Source: Ga0077555 sp031367895
Lineage (GTDB): Bacteria > Pseudomonadota > Alphaproteobacteria > Rhizobiales > Hyphomicrobiaceae
Length of the DNA stretch: 57,573 nucleotides
Direction of reading: 5' to 3'
Assembly: GCA_031367895.1 (NCBI GenBank)
Contig: JANLQP010000007.1
Span: forward strand, 1 to 57,573
Position 1 is the stretch's first letter; the number at the start of each line of letters is the position of its first letter. Positions 7,439 through 15,366 of this stretch are shown here, piece after piece. The translations under genes and the position numbers were made by a program. The notes below the pieces were generated by a model. It made no database searches, had not been told where the DNA came from, and was given only the letters and a program-made list of their open reading frames with translations.

Positions 7439-8872
7439 TCAGTCGCCAATGACACGCGTTGTCACCTGTGAGTTGACATCGCCAGGGCTCCAGCCGGGCA
7501 GGATCGCCGAGAACAGCCCTGCCTTGCCGCCAGCCATCACGACGTTGAACCCGCCATCGCGGAACTTCTTCACGCGTTTGCCCTTCTGCGCCGGCGAGAC
7601 GCCCGGCTGCATACCATCGAGCCCAACGAGAAACTTGTCCGCGTCGACAGTCGTCAACCGGTCGATCTCGGCCTTGAACTTGGCCTTGCTCCAGCCAGCC
7701 TCGCGATAGACGCGCTGGTGGTCGGGCGCCATCACCAGGAACGCGTCCGGGCCGGGAAATGACTTTGGGTGATACATCGAGTTGAGGCCTGCCGCGAAGC
7801 TCCCGGTGAGAGACTCCGGCGTCCGCGAGGTCTGATCGACGATACCCTGCACGCCATACCCGCCGTAGAGTGTGACTGCGGACTTGCCCGCCGGCACGCC
7901 GCGTTCCGTCGCCAGCGACTCCCAACAGGAGTCTTCCTCGTTCTCGGCAAAACAGAAGCCGAGTTTTCCGGGAGTGCCGAGGGTCGCACGATCGACCCCG
8001 CCGGGTTTGCCGCCACCGACGTTGCGGATCGTCAGTTGCAGTGCGCGTCCAATCGTGTTGTTCGCCCTGTTGCCCTGGCCCAACGCGTTGATGCCGGAGT
8101 TCATACCGATCGCCTTGCGGATCGGCCCGTTCACGATCACGATCGGGCCAATGAACATGGTCGTCGCGATCACGCCGTGCAGGCAGAACGCGTCGTCCAG
8201 CACGGCTTCCACCGCCGCCAGCAGCACCGGCATGTAGTCCGGCCGGCAACCGGCCATGACGGCGTTGACCGCCACTTTCTCGACCGTGCACGGCTGATAG
8301 TCCGGCGGCATCGCGCCGAGGATCTCGTGTGGATCGCGTTTGGTGCCCTGCAACATGCGCCAGACGCGCACTTCGGTCGGCGGCACAACCGGCAATCCAT
8401 CGGACCAGTCGCGGTCGAAAGCGGCCTCGTAGTCGTCCTCGTAGGCGCCGATTTCCACCTTGCGCGACTTGAATTTGAAGTTGCCGAATTTGAGCGCCAG
8501 TTCGTCGGCGATGTTCGGATCGGTGGTCAGCGAGCCGCAACCCGGCCGTTGCACCGGAAGATCAGGGCCGAGACCTTTCACCCGCGTCAGGCTCTCCCAC
8601 TCCTCGCGGTGCCATCCGACGGCGCGCGCCTTCTCCTCGCCGCGCTCGATGCGCAGCACCGTGGGGACGGTTTCGATTTTATGGTCCCAGGAGAGTTTCA
8701 GGCCGGTGTCATCGACGACCGCACCGGCGCCGCTCGGAAACGCCGGATCGTCCTGCGAAACGATCGTGATCTTGCCCGCCGCCGCCAGCTGCCGCAACAC
8801 CGGCTCCACCATCACGCACGTCGGACAATCACGCTTGACGACGACGGCAAGTCCATCGGGGAGGGATTGCAT
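7439..8872 (-). CDS. Thioredoxin-like domain fused to a conserved domain of unknown function
   Basis: A 477-residue protein. Residues 1-85 look like a small thioredoxin fold with a CPTC redox motif near the N-terminus (VVVKRDCPTCVMVEPVL) and a cis-proline-like VPTVLRI. After a Trp-rich helix comes a conserved block with RPGCGS, DWSDGLPVVPPTEVRVW, NAVMAGCRPDYMPVLLAAVEA, GMNSGINALGQGNRANNTIGR and a Gly-rich end. I do not recognise a characterised function for the large domain. Several cysteines recur there (RPGCG, QPCTVEK, AGCRP, DAFCLHG, GFCFAENEEDSCW). There is no signal peptide from the chosen ATG 8872; the upstream ATG at 8947 adds a low-complexity leader. It is monocistronic. Confidence 0.8.
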   Translation of the reverse strand: MQSLPDGLAVVVKRDCPTCVMVEPVLRQLAAAGKITIVSQDDPAFPSGAGAVVDDTGLKLSWDHKIETVPTVLRIERGEEKARAVGWHREEWESLTRVKGLGPDLPVQRPGCGSLTTDPNIADELALKFGNFKFKSRKVEIGAYEDDYEAAFDRDWSDGLPVVPPTEVRVWRMLQGTKRDPHEILGAMPPDYQPCTVEKVAVNAVMAGCRPDYMPVLLAAVEAVLDDAFCLHGVIATTMFIGPIVIVNGPIRKAIGMNSGINALGQGNRANNTIGRALQLTIRNVGGGKPGGVDRATLGTPGKLGFCFAENEEDSCWESLATERGVPAGKSAVTLYGGYGVQGIVDQTSRTPESLTGSFAAGLNSMYHPKSFPGPDAFLVMAPDHQRVYREAGWSKAKFKAEIDRLTTVDADKFLVGLDGMQPGVSPAQKGKRVKKFRDGGFNVVMAGGKAGLFSAILPGWSPGDVNSQVTTRVIGD

Positions 8873-8940
8873 GGCGGGCCTCGTGGGGGAAGGTGGCGGG
8901 AGACATGAAGAGCTTAGCGCCAACGAAAGTGGGCAACAAC

Positions 8941-8972
8941 TGTGCACGTGTCGCGCTGTGCACGTGTCGCGT
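8941..8972. repeat. 16-bp direct tandem repeat, two copies
   Basis: TGTGCACGTGTCGCG followed by C (8941-8956) is repeated with one base changed (8957-8972) in the divergent spacer between the thioredoxin-fusion gene and the aldo/keto reductase. It contains the palindrome GTGCAC twice. One of several short word-repeats found in spacers of this window. Confidence 0.7.
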
Positions 8973-9104
8973 TGTCACCCGCACACGAGTTGCGAGCGGA
9001 TATCACTGGGGCGGCGCTGCGGCTCTCGACCCGCCAAAGGGCTAGCCGTTTGGCAACCGGGCCATTAAGACCGACCGGTGTCACCCCGAAACGAAGGTCT
9101 CCCC

Positions 9105-10124
9105 ATGCCCCAGATTCGCACCCGCCAGCTCGGCTCCAGTGGCCTGAAAGTATCCGAGCTCTGCTTGGGCACCATGATGTTTGGCGGCCCGACGCCCGAG
9201 CCCGAGGCGCAACGCATCGCCGACCATGCCGCCGACGCCGGCGTCAACTTCATCGACACGGCCAACGTCTACGAAAAGGGCCGCTCCGAGGAGGTCGTCG
9301 GCCGCGTCATCAAGGCAAAACGCGACCATTGGGTTCTGGCAACGAAGCTCGCCCAACCGACCGGCTCCGGTCCCAACGACCGCGGCCTCTCGCGCCGGAA
9401 CATGGTGGCTGCCACCGACGCGTCGTTGAAGCGGCTTGCGCTCGACCACATTGACATCACCTACATTCATCGCGTCGACGCCTCCGTGCCGTGGTCCGAG
9501 GTCGCGCGTTGCTTCGGCGATCTGATCCAGTCCGGCAAGCTGCGCTACTGGGGCCTCTCGAACGTCCGCGCCTGGCACATCCCGGTGATCGCCACGGCCT
9601 GCCGCGACGTCGGTGCGCCGATGCCAGTCGTGTTGCAGCCCTACTACAATCTGATGAACCGGCAGCCCGAGGTCGAGGTGCTGCCAGCCGCGCGTGCCTT
9701 CAATCTCGGCGTCGCGCCCTACAGCCCGATCGCGCGCGGCGTGCTTTCCGGCAAATATCAGCCCGGCAGCAACGCGCCGCCCGACACGCGCGCCGGGCGC
9801 GCCGACCGCCGCTTGATGGAAACCGAATGGCGGCCGGAGTCGTTGGCCATTGCACAGCAGTTGAAGGCCCACGCGGCAGCGAAAGGCCGGCCTCTGATCG
9901 ATCTCGCCGTCGCCTGGGTGTTGAACAACCAGGCGATCACGTCGGTGATCGCGGGGCCGCGCACGTTCGAACAGTGGACCAGCTATTTCGGCGGCCTCGA
10001 TTACCCCTGGACGAAGGAGGACGAGGCGATCGTCGACAGCCTCGTGCATCCGGGGCATCCCTCGAGTGCCGGCTACACCGATCCCGGATACCCCGTCGAA
10101 GGCCGCTTCCCGAAAATCGCGTGA
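9105..10124 (+). CDS. Aldo/keto reductase
   Basis: A 339-residue NAD(P)H-dependent oxidoreductase of the AKR superfamily, of the YhdN/Tas type. The tetrad is visible: Asp51 (FIDTA), Tyr56 (NVYEKG), Lys81 (ATK) and His122 (YIHRVD). The C-terminal cofactor site has VIAGPRTFEQW. It would reduce aldehydes or ketones in the cytoplasm; the substrate is unknown. ATG 9105 is chosen because MPQIRTRQLGSSGLKVSEL is the family start and AAGGT lies upstream; an ATG-type start at 9078 adds nine unrelated residues. It faces away from the thioredoxin-fusion gene and is likely monocistronic. Confidence 0.92.
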   Translation: MPQIRTRQLGSSGLKVSELCLGTMMFGGPTPEPEAQRIADHAADAGVNFIDTANVYEKGRSEEVVGRVIKAKRDHWVLATKLAQPTGSGPNDRGLSRRNMVAATDASLKRLALDHIDITYIHRVDASVPWSEVARCFGDLIQSGKLRYWGLSNVRAWHIPVIATACRDVGAPMPVVLQPYYNLMNRQPEVEVLPAARAFNLGVAPYSPIARGVLSGKYQPGSNAPPDTRAGRADRRLMETEWRPESLAIAQQLKAHAAAKGRPLIDLAVAWVLNNQAITSVIAGPRTFEQWTSYFGGLDYPWTKEDEAIVDSLVHPGHPSSAGYTDPGYPVEGRFPKIA

Positions 10125-10140
10125 GCATTTTTATGGCGCC

Positions 10141-10170
10141 TCCGGATGCCCACTGGCGCATCCGGCGCGT
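10141..10170. repeat. Dispersed palindrome, family A copy 1
   Basis: CCGGATGC (10142-10149) pairs with GCATCCGG (10158-10165), preceded by TTTTTATGGCGCC and followed by CGCGTG. The same arrangement occurs at 33977-34028 and 46110-46130. It sits between the convergent reductase and Nfu genes and may form a stem-loop in both 3' ends. Confidence 0.75.
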
Positions 10171-10227
10171 GCATACGGACACGTCCACTGAAACTTGGTC
10201 CGTGGTTCCTGGTCCCTGGTCCCTAAT

Positions 10228-10785
10228 TCAAACCGCCCGGACCTCGATCACTTCGGGGCAGAAGTGTTGCAGCAGCCGCTCGATGCCGCCGCGCAAGGTC
10301 GCGGTCGAGCTCGGGCAACCGGAGCAGGCGCCGCGCATGTGCAGCGAGACGATGCCGTCGCGGAAGCCGCTGAAGATGATGTCGCCGCCATCGTTGGCCA
10401 CGGCCGGGCGCACGCGCGTCTCGATCAATTCCTTGATCGTCTTGACCGTTTCCTCGTCCTTGGGATCGTAGTCGCCACCGGCCGCGTCGTCGGCGCCGCC
10501 TGCGCCAGACACCACCGGCGCACCCGACTGGTAATGCTCCATGATAGCGCCAAGGATCGCCGGCTTCAGGTGCTGCCACTCGTCATGGCCCTTGGTCACC
10601 GAGATGAAGTCGGAGCCAAGGAACACTCCAGAAACGCCGTCGATGGCAAACAGGCGCTTGGCCAGCGGCGATTGTGCCGCCTCGCCCTCGTCACGAAAGT
10701 CCACCGTGCCGTCGCCAAGCACGGGCTTGCCGGGGATGAATTTCATCGTTGCGGGGTTCGGGGTCGGTTCGGTCTGGATGAACAT
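10228..10785 (-). CDS. Nfu-type iron-sulfur cluster carrier protein
   Basis: A 185-residue protein of the Nfu/NifU-C family. The N-terminal Nfu_N domain (MFIQTEPTPNPATMKF, about 1-88) is joined by an Ala/Gly/Asp linker to the NifU C-terminal domain (about 110-185) with the CSGC cluster ligands Cys154 and Cys157 (GACSGCPSS). Homologues (NFU1, Nfu of alphaproteobacteria) hold a transient 4Fe-4S cluster in a dimer and pass it to apo-enzymes such as lipoyl synthase and aconitase. ATG 10785 follows an AGGAGG site. Complete and canonical. Confidence 0.95.
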   Translation of the reverse strand: MFIQTEPTPNPATMKFIPGKPVLGDGTVDFRDEGEAAQSPLAKRLFAIDGVSGVFLGSDFISVTKGHDEWQHLKPAILGAIMEHYQSGAPVVSGAGGADDAAGGDYDPKDEETVKTIKELIETRVRPAVANDGGDIIFSGFRDGIVSLHMRGACSGCPSSTATLRGGIERLLQHFCPEVIEVRAV

Positions 10786-10953
10786 AGGTGCCTCCTGCCG
10801 CGGTATGGTCGCGACTCTGTACGAGGCGCAACTGGCGCCGGATTTTGGAATCTTTCTAATAGATGGGAGGAGCTACGTCAAAGCACCAGTCGTGACTGCG
10901 CTCGTCGCCTCAACACATTGCCTCAAAGTGGGGCCGCGTGAGGCCAGCAACAG

Positions 10954-11196
10954 TTATTTCGGCAACAGGGTATCGGCGATAATGCGGATGATCTCGACGT
11001 AGCTGAGCAACAGACCGTACGCGACGACGGCGAGCAGCAGGCCCACCGGCAGCGTCAGCCAGCTCCAGCCGGCGGCGACCAACAACAGCGCGCCCAACGG
11101 CAGCAGCGCCGCTAATCCGGCCGCAAGCCGCGATCCATGGCAAAGGATCAGCCGCACCATCGGATATTGTTCCATCAGGCGCCCGCCCTCACTCAA
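10954..11196 (-). CDS. Small membrane protein coupled to FAD oxidoreductase
   Basis: An 80-residue protein with two hydrophobic segments (about 21-41 and 44-66) and a basic/polar N-terminus (MSEGGRLMEQYPMVRLILCHGSR). Its ATG at 11196 overlaps the stop of the FAD oxidoreductase in an ATGA arrangement (11193-11196), indicating translational coupling. An internal ATG at 11175 would also work. I do not recognise a family. The coupling suggests a membrane tether or partner of the flavoprotein, but that is inference. Confidence 0.7.
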   Translation of the reverse strand: MSEGGRLMEQYPMVRLILCHGSRLAAGLAALLPLGALLLVAAGWSWLTLPVGLLLAVVAYGLLLSYVEIIRIIADTLLPK

Positions 11197-12581
11197 GTGC
11201 GATTTGCAGCAACGTGTTCGGCCGCAACGAGACCCTGCACGCCGGCCTTGGTCAGGCCGCCGATGTAGGCCGAACGGTCCCCGCCCTCAAGACCGCCCGT
11301 CGTGGAGCCCGCCGCGTAGAGCCCCGGAATCGGCTGCCCGTCGCTCTTCAGCACGCGGGTCCCCGCGTCGATCCTAAGGCCGCCCATCGTGTAGGTGATA
11401 CCGGCACAAAGCGGGATCGCCATGAACGGCCCAGACGCGACCGGCATCGGCGTGAATCGGTCCGTGCTGCGCACCGGACGCAAGGTCGTGCTGTCCCCCG
11501 CCGCGATCGCGGCGTTGTGCACGGCAACCGTGGTTGCCAGCCCCGTTGGATCGATCCCGGCCGCTGCCGCCAATTGCCCAAGCGTTGGCGCGCTCAGGAT
11601 CGTGCCGCCGGCGTTGGCGAGCGTCGGGTTCGCCGGTATCCGCGCGGAGCGGCCAGGGCCCTCCCAGATCTTGGCGTCGAAGACGACCGTCACCGACAGC
11701 GGATCGGCGAGCCGCGCGATGGCATTGGCAATCGCGACGCCACCGATGCCCTCGTCCACGAACCGCCGACCGCTCGGGTCAACGAGAATGCCCGCCGTCG
11801 CCAGTGCGTCAAGTTCCGGGTACGGCCAGACCCTGTCGTTCGTCATCGCGTCACGGCAGAGCAGGTGGCCGTAGAACCGGTCGAGGGCGCTGGTCGCAGC
11901 CCCAACGGCCGTCGCCATGCGCAGGCCATCGCCCTTGCCGGTTGCCGCACCGCGCTGCTTCACACCCCCCGGCGCCGGCGCGATGTTCTTGCCCACCAGC
12001 TCCAGATCGGCCTGGAAACCGCCGTCGGCCAGCAGCACGGCCTTCGCTGGAAACCGTCGCATCTGGCCAGCGGTCTCAGCCTCGACCCCGACGCAACGGT
12101 CATCCTCCATGATCAACGCGCGCGCCCGCGTGCCGCGTTCGACCTTGCCGCCCCGCGCAGTGATCTTCTCGACGAGACGGCGCAGCATCACATCCGGTCC
12201 GCGACCCATCCATTCCTGGCCGGCGACGATCGGGCGCGGTGGCGCCAGGATGTGGCTCTGCCAGGCCACTGGTGTGCGGATAAACTGTGCGCCTTGGCCG
12301 CGCAGCCAATCGACCAGCCGTCCGGAGTTTCCAGCCAACATGTCGGCCTGGGCGCTGTCCGCCTTGCCGTCGGTGACTCGATCGATCGCTGCACGCAAGA
12401 CCTCGGGCGGCGATTTGATCTCGGTGAACGCAATGTGGAAGACGCCGCCGGAGAACCGCGCGTTGCAGACGTAACGCTCGTCGGCGCCAGCCTCGAGCAC
12501 GGTGACGGAGCACCCAAGCTCGCTTGCGCGCGCGGCTGCAACAAGGCCCGCCAATCCCCCACCGACAACGACCAGATCCAT
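11193..12581 (-). CDS. FAD-dependent oxidoreductase (fumarate reductase/flavocytochrome c family)
   Basis: A 462-residue flavoprotein. The N-terminal dinucleotide-binding motif VVVGGGLAGLVAAARASELG (residues 4-23) is followed by an FAD_binding_2 domain. Other family motifs are DGGFQADLELVGKNI, FVDEGIGGVAIANAIA and the C-terminal GLYAAGSTTGGLEGGDRS block that contacts FAD. The family includes fumarate reductases, ketosteroid dehydrogenases and tricarballylate dehydrogenase (TcuA); the substrate cannot be assigned. No signal peptide, so cytoplasmic. It is translationally coupled to a downstream two-helix membrane protein, reminiscent of oxidoreductases that feed a membrane partner. Confidence 0.88.
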   Translation of the reverse strand: MDLVVVGGGLAGLVAAARASELGCSVTVLEAGADERYVCNARFSGGVFHIAFTEIKSPPEVLRAAIDRVTDGKADSAQADMLAGNSGRLVDWLRGQGAQFIRTPVAWQSHILAPPRPIVAGQEWMGRGPDVMLRRLVEKITARGGKVERGTRARALIMEDDRCVGVEAETAGQMRRFPAKAVLLADGGFQADLELVGKNIAPAPGGVKQRGAATGKGDGLRMATAVGAATSALDRFYGHLLCRDAMTNDRVWPYPELDALATAGILVDPSGRRFVDEGIGGVAIANAIARLADPLSVTVVFDAKIWEGPGRSARIPANPTLANAGGTILSAPTLGQLAAAAGIDPTGLATTVAVHNAAIAAGDSTTLRPVRSTDRFTPMPVASGPFMAIPLCAGITYTMGGLRIDAGTRVLKSDGQPIPGLYAAGSTTGGLEGGDRSAYIGGLTKAGVQGLVAAEHVAANRT

Positions 12582-12651
12582 CAGCCACCCCGCTTCCCGC
12601 GTCTCCGTGTTCGCTGGCTCAAGCCTACGTCGCGTCGTTGGACCTGAGCAA

Positions 12652-12695
12652 GCTGCGATGTCGGCTGACAGCTGCGATGTCGGCTGCGATGTCAG
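12652..12695. repeat. Short direct repeats GCTGCGATGTC, three copies
   Basis: GCTGCGATGTCGGCTGACA at 12652-12670 is followed by GCTGCGATGTCGG at 12671 and GCTGCGATGTCAG at 12683. The repeats lie in the 126-base spacer between the FAD oxidoreductase start and the stop of the next leftward gene. No coding role is apparent. Confidence 0.65.
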
Positions 12696-12707
12696 TGCCG
12701 CAGCCCT

Positions 12708-13349
12708 TCACCCCGCGCGCACGTAGGCCTTGGTCTGGATGCGCACGTGGTCGCGGAAATGCGGGCGAACGCGCGCGGTCCACGGCGTGTCGACGGCCTT
12801 CTTCCAGGCGGCGCTGAGCGGCACCTGCGGGCTTTCCAGGTGATAGACCGCGACGTAGCGGTGCGTGCCGCCAGTCGCGCCCTCGGCCTTGAAGCGGCGC
12901 GCCAGCAGCGTGCCCGGCACCTTCGCCAGCGCTGGCAGATGCTCCTCGTCGTACCAGGCGTTGAAATCCTTCTCGGCGTCCGGCGCGATGTTCATGGCGT
13001 TGAGCAGGAGGCCGCCGGACTTGGCCGGCGCCTTGGCGGTGCCGGGCGTGATCTGATTGCCCTCGAAGCGCAGCAGGCGTTTGCATTTCGCCGTCACGCG
13101 CTTCGACCAGACCGACAGGTTGTCGTAGGCGATCGCCTTATAGGGCGCACTCTTCAGGATGGCGAGGGACTCCAAGTCATAGGTTGCAACGGAATAATCC
13201 GGCTGATCGGCGCCGATCCAGCGCTCGCAGGCGCCAAAGCCCGGCACGGCCTTGCGCTCGGGAATATGCTCGAGGTCGTACCAGTCGTGGAACTCGTCGG
13301 CCTGTGCGGTGGAAAAATCGAAAGCTGCAATCAGCAATCCCATCGTCAT
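12708..13349 (-). CDS. Tandem ferredoxin-like-fold (EthD/dimeric barrel type) protein
   Basis: A 213-residue protein made of two related halves. Each carries the same signature: FHDWYDLEHIPER (about 19-31) and FNAWYDEEHLPAL (about 129-141), followed by a G-R/E-RR strand. This duplication is typical of EthD/DUF4286-like dimeric alpha/beta barrels, here fused into one chain. Small enzymes of this fold are often found in catabolic clusters, but no activity can be given. The ATG at 13349 follows GAGGAG at good spacing. It may be co-transcribed with the FAD oxidoreductase that follows it on the same strand. Confidence 0.78.
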   Translation of the reverse strand: MTMGLLIAAFDFSTAQADEFHDWYDLEHIPERKAVPGFGACERWIGADQPDYSVATYDLESLAILKSAPYKAIAYDNLSVWSKRVTAKCKRLLRFEGNQITPGTAKAPAKSGGLLLNAMNIAPDAEKDFNAWYDEEHLPALAKVPGTLLARRFKAEGATGGTHRYVAVYHLESPQVPLSAAWKKAVDTPWTARVRPHFRDHVRIQTKAYVRAG

Positions 13350-13439
13350 CGTGGTGTTCTCCTCGAAGTCGCATCTGTCAAAGGCTCAAGCCGCCGTCGA
13401 GCGGGATCGACTGTCCCGGCCGCCTCGGCGGGCAGCATG

Positions 13440-13545
13440 CGGTCTCACCCTTGTTGCGGCGTGCGTGCACGGCTTGCCGTGTCCGTGCAGCCGTGTCGTG
13501 CAGCCGTGTCCGTGAACCAATCGTCGTGTCCGTGAACGCACGATC
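13440..13545. repeat. Imperfect CGTGTCCGTG-type word repeats in spacer
   Basis: The spacer between the tandem-fold gene and the enolase-family gene is filled with variations of CGTGTCCGTG and GTGCAGCCGTGTC (for example near 13481-13512 and 13526-13536). This is low-complexity direct repetition rather than a coding sequence, similar in style to the words near 720 and 8941. Confidence 0.55.
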
Positions 13546-13623
13546 ATCACTCCACCGCGACGCGCCGGGCTTCGTCGCGATCTGCTGATCCCGGGCATGC
13601 AGGACGACGACGTTGATGCCCGA

Positions 13624-14718
13624 TTACTTCCCGCTGTCCAGTTTGGCGTTGATCTCTTTTGTGAACGTGACGCCAAGGCCCGGCACCGACGGCACTTTCA
13701 TCATGCCCTTTTCGGGCAGCGCGCAGCTGTCGAACAGGTTGCGCGTCCATGGCATGTATTCGACGATCTCGCCGTTCGGGATGGCGGCGATCAGGTGCAC
13801 GTGGAACTCCGGCAGCAGATGCGAGACAACCGGCATGTTGAAGGCTTCAGCCATGCCGGCGATCTTCATCCATTGCGTGATGCCGCCGGCGCGCAGCATG
13901 TCGATCATGACGATGTCGACCGAGCGCGCCTCGAGCATCTGGCGGAAGGGCGCGATGCCGTAGACGTACTCGCCGCCCGCAATCGGCGTCTTCAGGGCAT
14001 GCGTGACGCGCGCGAGCCCCTGGTAGTCGTCGCACGTCGTCACGTCCTCGAGCCAATGCAGATTGTATTGCTCGATGCGCTTCCCGATGTCGATCGCCTG
14101 ATAGACGTTCCAGCGCTGGTTGATGTCGCACATCAGCTGGATGTCGGGGCCGATCGCCTCGCGCTGCACCTTGATGCGGTTGACCTCGATTTCGGGTGTG
14201 GTGTGGCCGGGGAGTGCGAGCTGCGTTTTCATCGCCTTCCAGCCGCGCTCGACGAGCTTCCTCGCCGACGCCTCGACCTCCTTCAGTGTGAAGTGGCGCA
14301 TCAGCGCACCCGACGCGTAGGCCGGCACCACGTCGCGATGGCCGCCGAGCAATTGCGCGACCGGCAACCCCAGTGCCTTCGCCTTGATATCCCAGAGCGC
14401 GGTATCGATCGCCGACAGCGCCAACGTGAAGATGCCGCCCGGGCCGCTGGAGACAGCGGCCAAACGCAGCTTGTCGGCGATGCGCTCGACCAGACGCGGG
14501 TCGTCGCCGATGATCAACTTCCCCAAGTCGTCGACCGCCTGCTTCAGCGTGTTGGTCATGGCGCCGCCGAAGAATGTGACGCCCAAGCCTTCGATGCCGT
14601 CGGCCGTTACCACCTTGACGACGACGATGTCGCGCGTGCCCGGCGACTTCGGCCCGTCCGCTAACGGCTCATCGGCCGGCAACCGGACGATCTCGGAACG
14701 AATACGCGAAATCTTCAT
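13624..14718 (-). CDS. Mandelate racemase/muconate lactonizing enzyme family protein
   Basis: A 364-residue enolase-superfamily member. The N-terminal capping domain (1-125) is followed by a barrel with a first-strand base at Lys164 in MKTQ, metal ligands Asp198 (CDIN), Glu224 (LED) and Glu250 (GGE), and a histidine base His300 (VVSHLLPE). The usual KxK is KTQ, so the second lysine is glutamine; the Lys and His arrangement would fit a mandelate racemase- or sugar-acid-dehydratase-like enzyme. The substrate is probably a hydroxy or sugar acid. ATG 14718 has AAGGAGATG upstream, a strong ribosome site. Confidence 0.9.
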   Translation of the reverse strand: MKISRIRSEIVRLPADEPLADGPKSPGTRDIVVVKVVTADGIEGLGVTFFGGAMTNTLKQAVDDLGKLIIGDDPRLVERIADKLRLAAVSSGPGGIFTLALSAIDTALWDIKAKALGLPVAQLLGGHRDVVPAYASGALMRHFTLKEVEASARKLVERGWKAMKTQLALPGHTTPEIEVNRIKVQREAIGPDIQLMCDINQRWNVYQAIDIGKRIEQYNLHWLEDVTTCDDYQGLARVTHALKTPIAGGEYVYGIAPFRQMLEARSVDIVMIDMLRAGGITQWMKIAGMAEAFNMPVVSHLLPEFHVHLIAAIPNGEIVEYMPWTRNLFDSCALPEKGMMKVPSVPGLGVTFTKEINAKLDSGK

Positions 14719-14741
14719 GTGGCATCTCCTTCGTGGCGGAT

Positions 14742-14886
14742 CCTCTCCCCCGTCCTTTGCGGGAGAGGGTTCGGTTGGGGCAGCAACTAGCGCCGCTCAA
14801 GCGGCTGCCCTCACCCTAACCCTCTCCCCATCAAGCGCAACGATGGCGGAACCATGCTTCGCATGGACGATGAGGAGAGGGGAGTT
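14742..14886. repeat. Dispersed structured repeat, family C copy 1
   Basis: The whole spacer between the acetyltransferase and the enolase-family gene is a nest of stem-loops. CCTCTCCC (14742-14749) pairs with GGGAGAGG (14761-14768), and AACCCTCTCCCC (14818-14829) pairs with GGAGAGGGGAGTT (14874-14886). Small inner stems include CATGC-TTC-GCATG. A second partial copy is at 51003-51031. The words CTCTCCC...TTTGCGGG and CCCTCACCCTAACCCTCTCC are typical of repeats scattered in many alphaproteobacterial genomes. Confidence 0.75.
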
Positions 14887-14890
14887 GTTG

Positions 14891-15334
14891 CTAACGCCGA
14901 TACTGCACGAACGGGGACTTCGTCGCCATCTGATCGTAGAGACCGCGGGCGCGATAATTGAACTCCTGCGTCGTCCAATAGGTGCGTGTGCATTTGCGCC
15001 GGTCGGCCTCGGCATAGACGGCCTCGATCAGGTGACGGCCGGCACCCTTTGCCCGCACGGCTGGATCGACGAACAGGTCTTCCAGATAGCAATAGTTTGT
15101 CGGCGACCACGTCGAACAGTGGAAGAGCACGTGTGCCAAGCCGACGACCTTGCCCGCCGCGTCTTCGGCGACAAACGCGCTGTGGAAGTCTGGTTCACCG
15201 GCCATCAGCCGCGCCCACGTCATCTCGATCACGTCCTCGGCGACGGCGGCCTTGTAGAAGGCGATGTAGCCCTTGAACAAGGCGGTCCAGGCGGTCTTGT
15301 CCTTGGCCTCGAGTCTGCGGACGCAAAACGACAT
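14891..15334 (-). CDS. GNAT family N-acetyltransferase
   Basis: A 147-residue acetyltransferase. The acetyl-CoA site is in LEDLFVDPAVRAKGAGRHLIEA (motif A: R-A-K-G-A-G), preceded by VVGLAHVLFH (motif D/strand 4) and followed by TYWTTQEFNYRARGLYDQM (motif B). The N-terminus MSFCVRRLEAKDKTAW is typical. The substrate could be an amine of a small molecule; nothing here specifies it. ATG 15334 follows GAGAGG at seven bases, and longer in-frame reading would run into the mgtE coding region. Confidence 0.92.
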   Translation of the reverse strand: MSFCVRRLEAKDKTAWTALFKGYIAFYKAAVAEDVIEMTWARLMAGEPDFHSAFVAEDAAGKVVGLAHVLFHCSTWSPTNYCYLEDLFVDPAVRAKGAGRHLIEAVYAEADRRKCTRTYWTTQEFNYRARGLYDQMATKSPFVQYRR

Positions 15335-15366
15335 GGCGAAACCTCTCGCGTTGGAGGTGATCATAC

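Noticed and set aside
7439..8872. Selenocysteine reading of an internal stop in the thioredoxin-fusion gene
   Set aside because: The frame has no internal stop and the redox motif uses ordinary cysteine codons.
10142..10165. Family A palindrome as a rho-independent terminator
   Set aside because: The T-run is on the wrong side for both flanking genes: read in either direction the stem is not followed by T residues.
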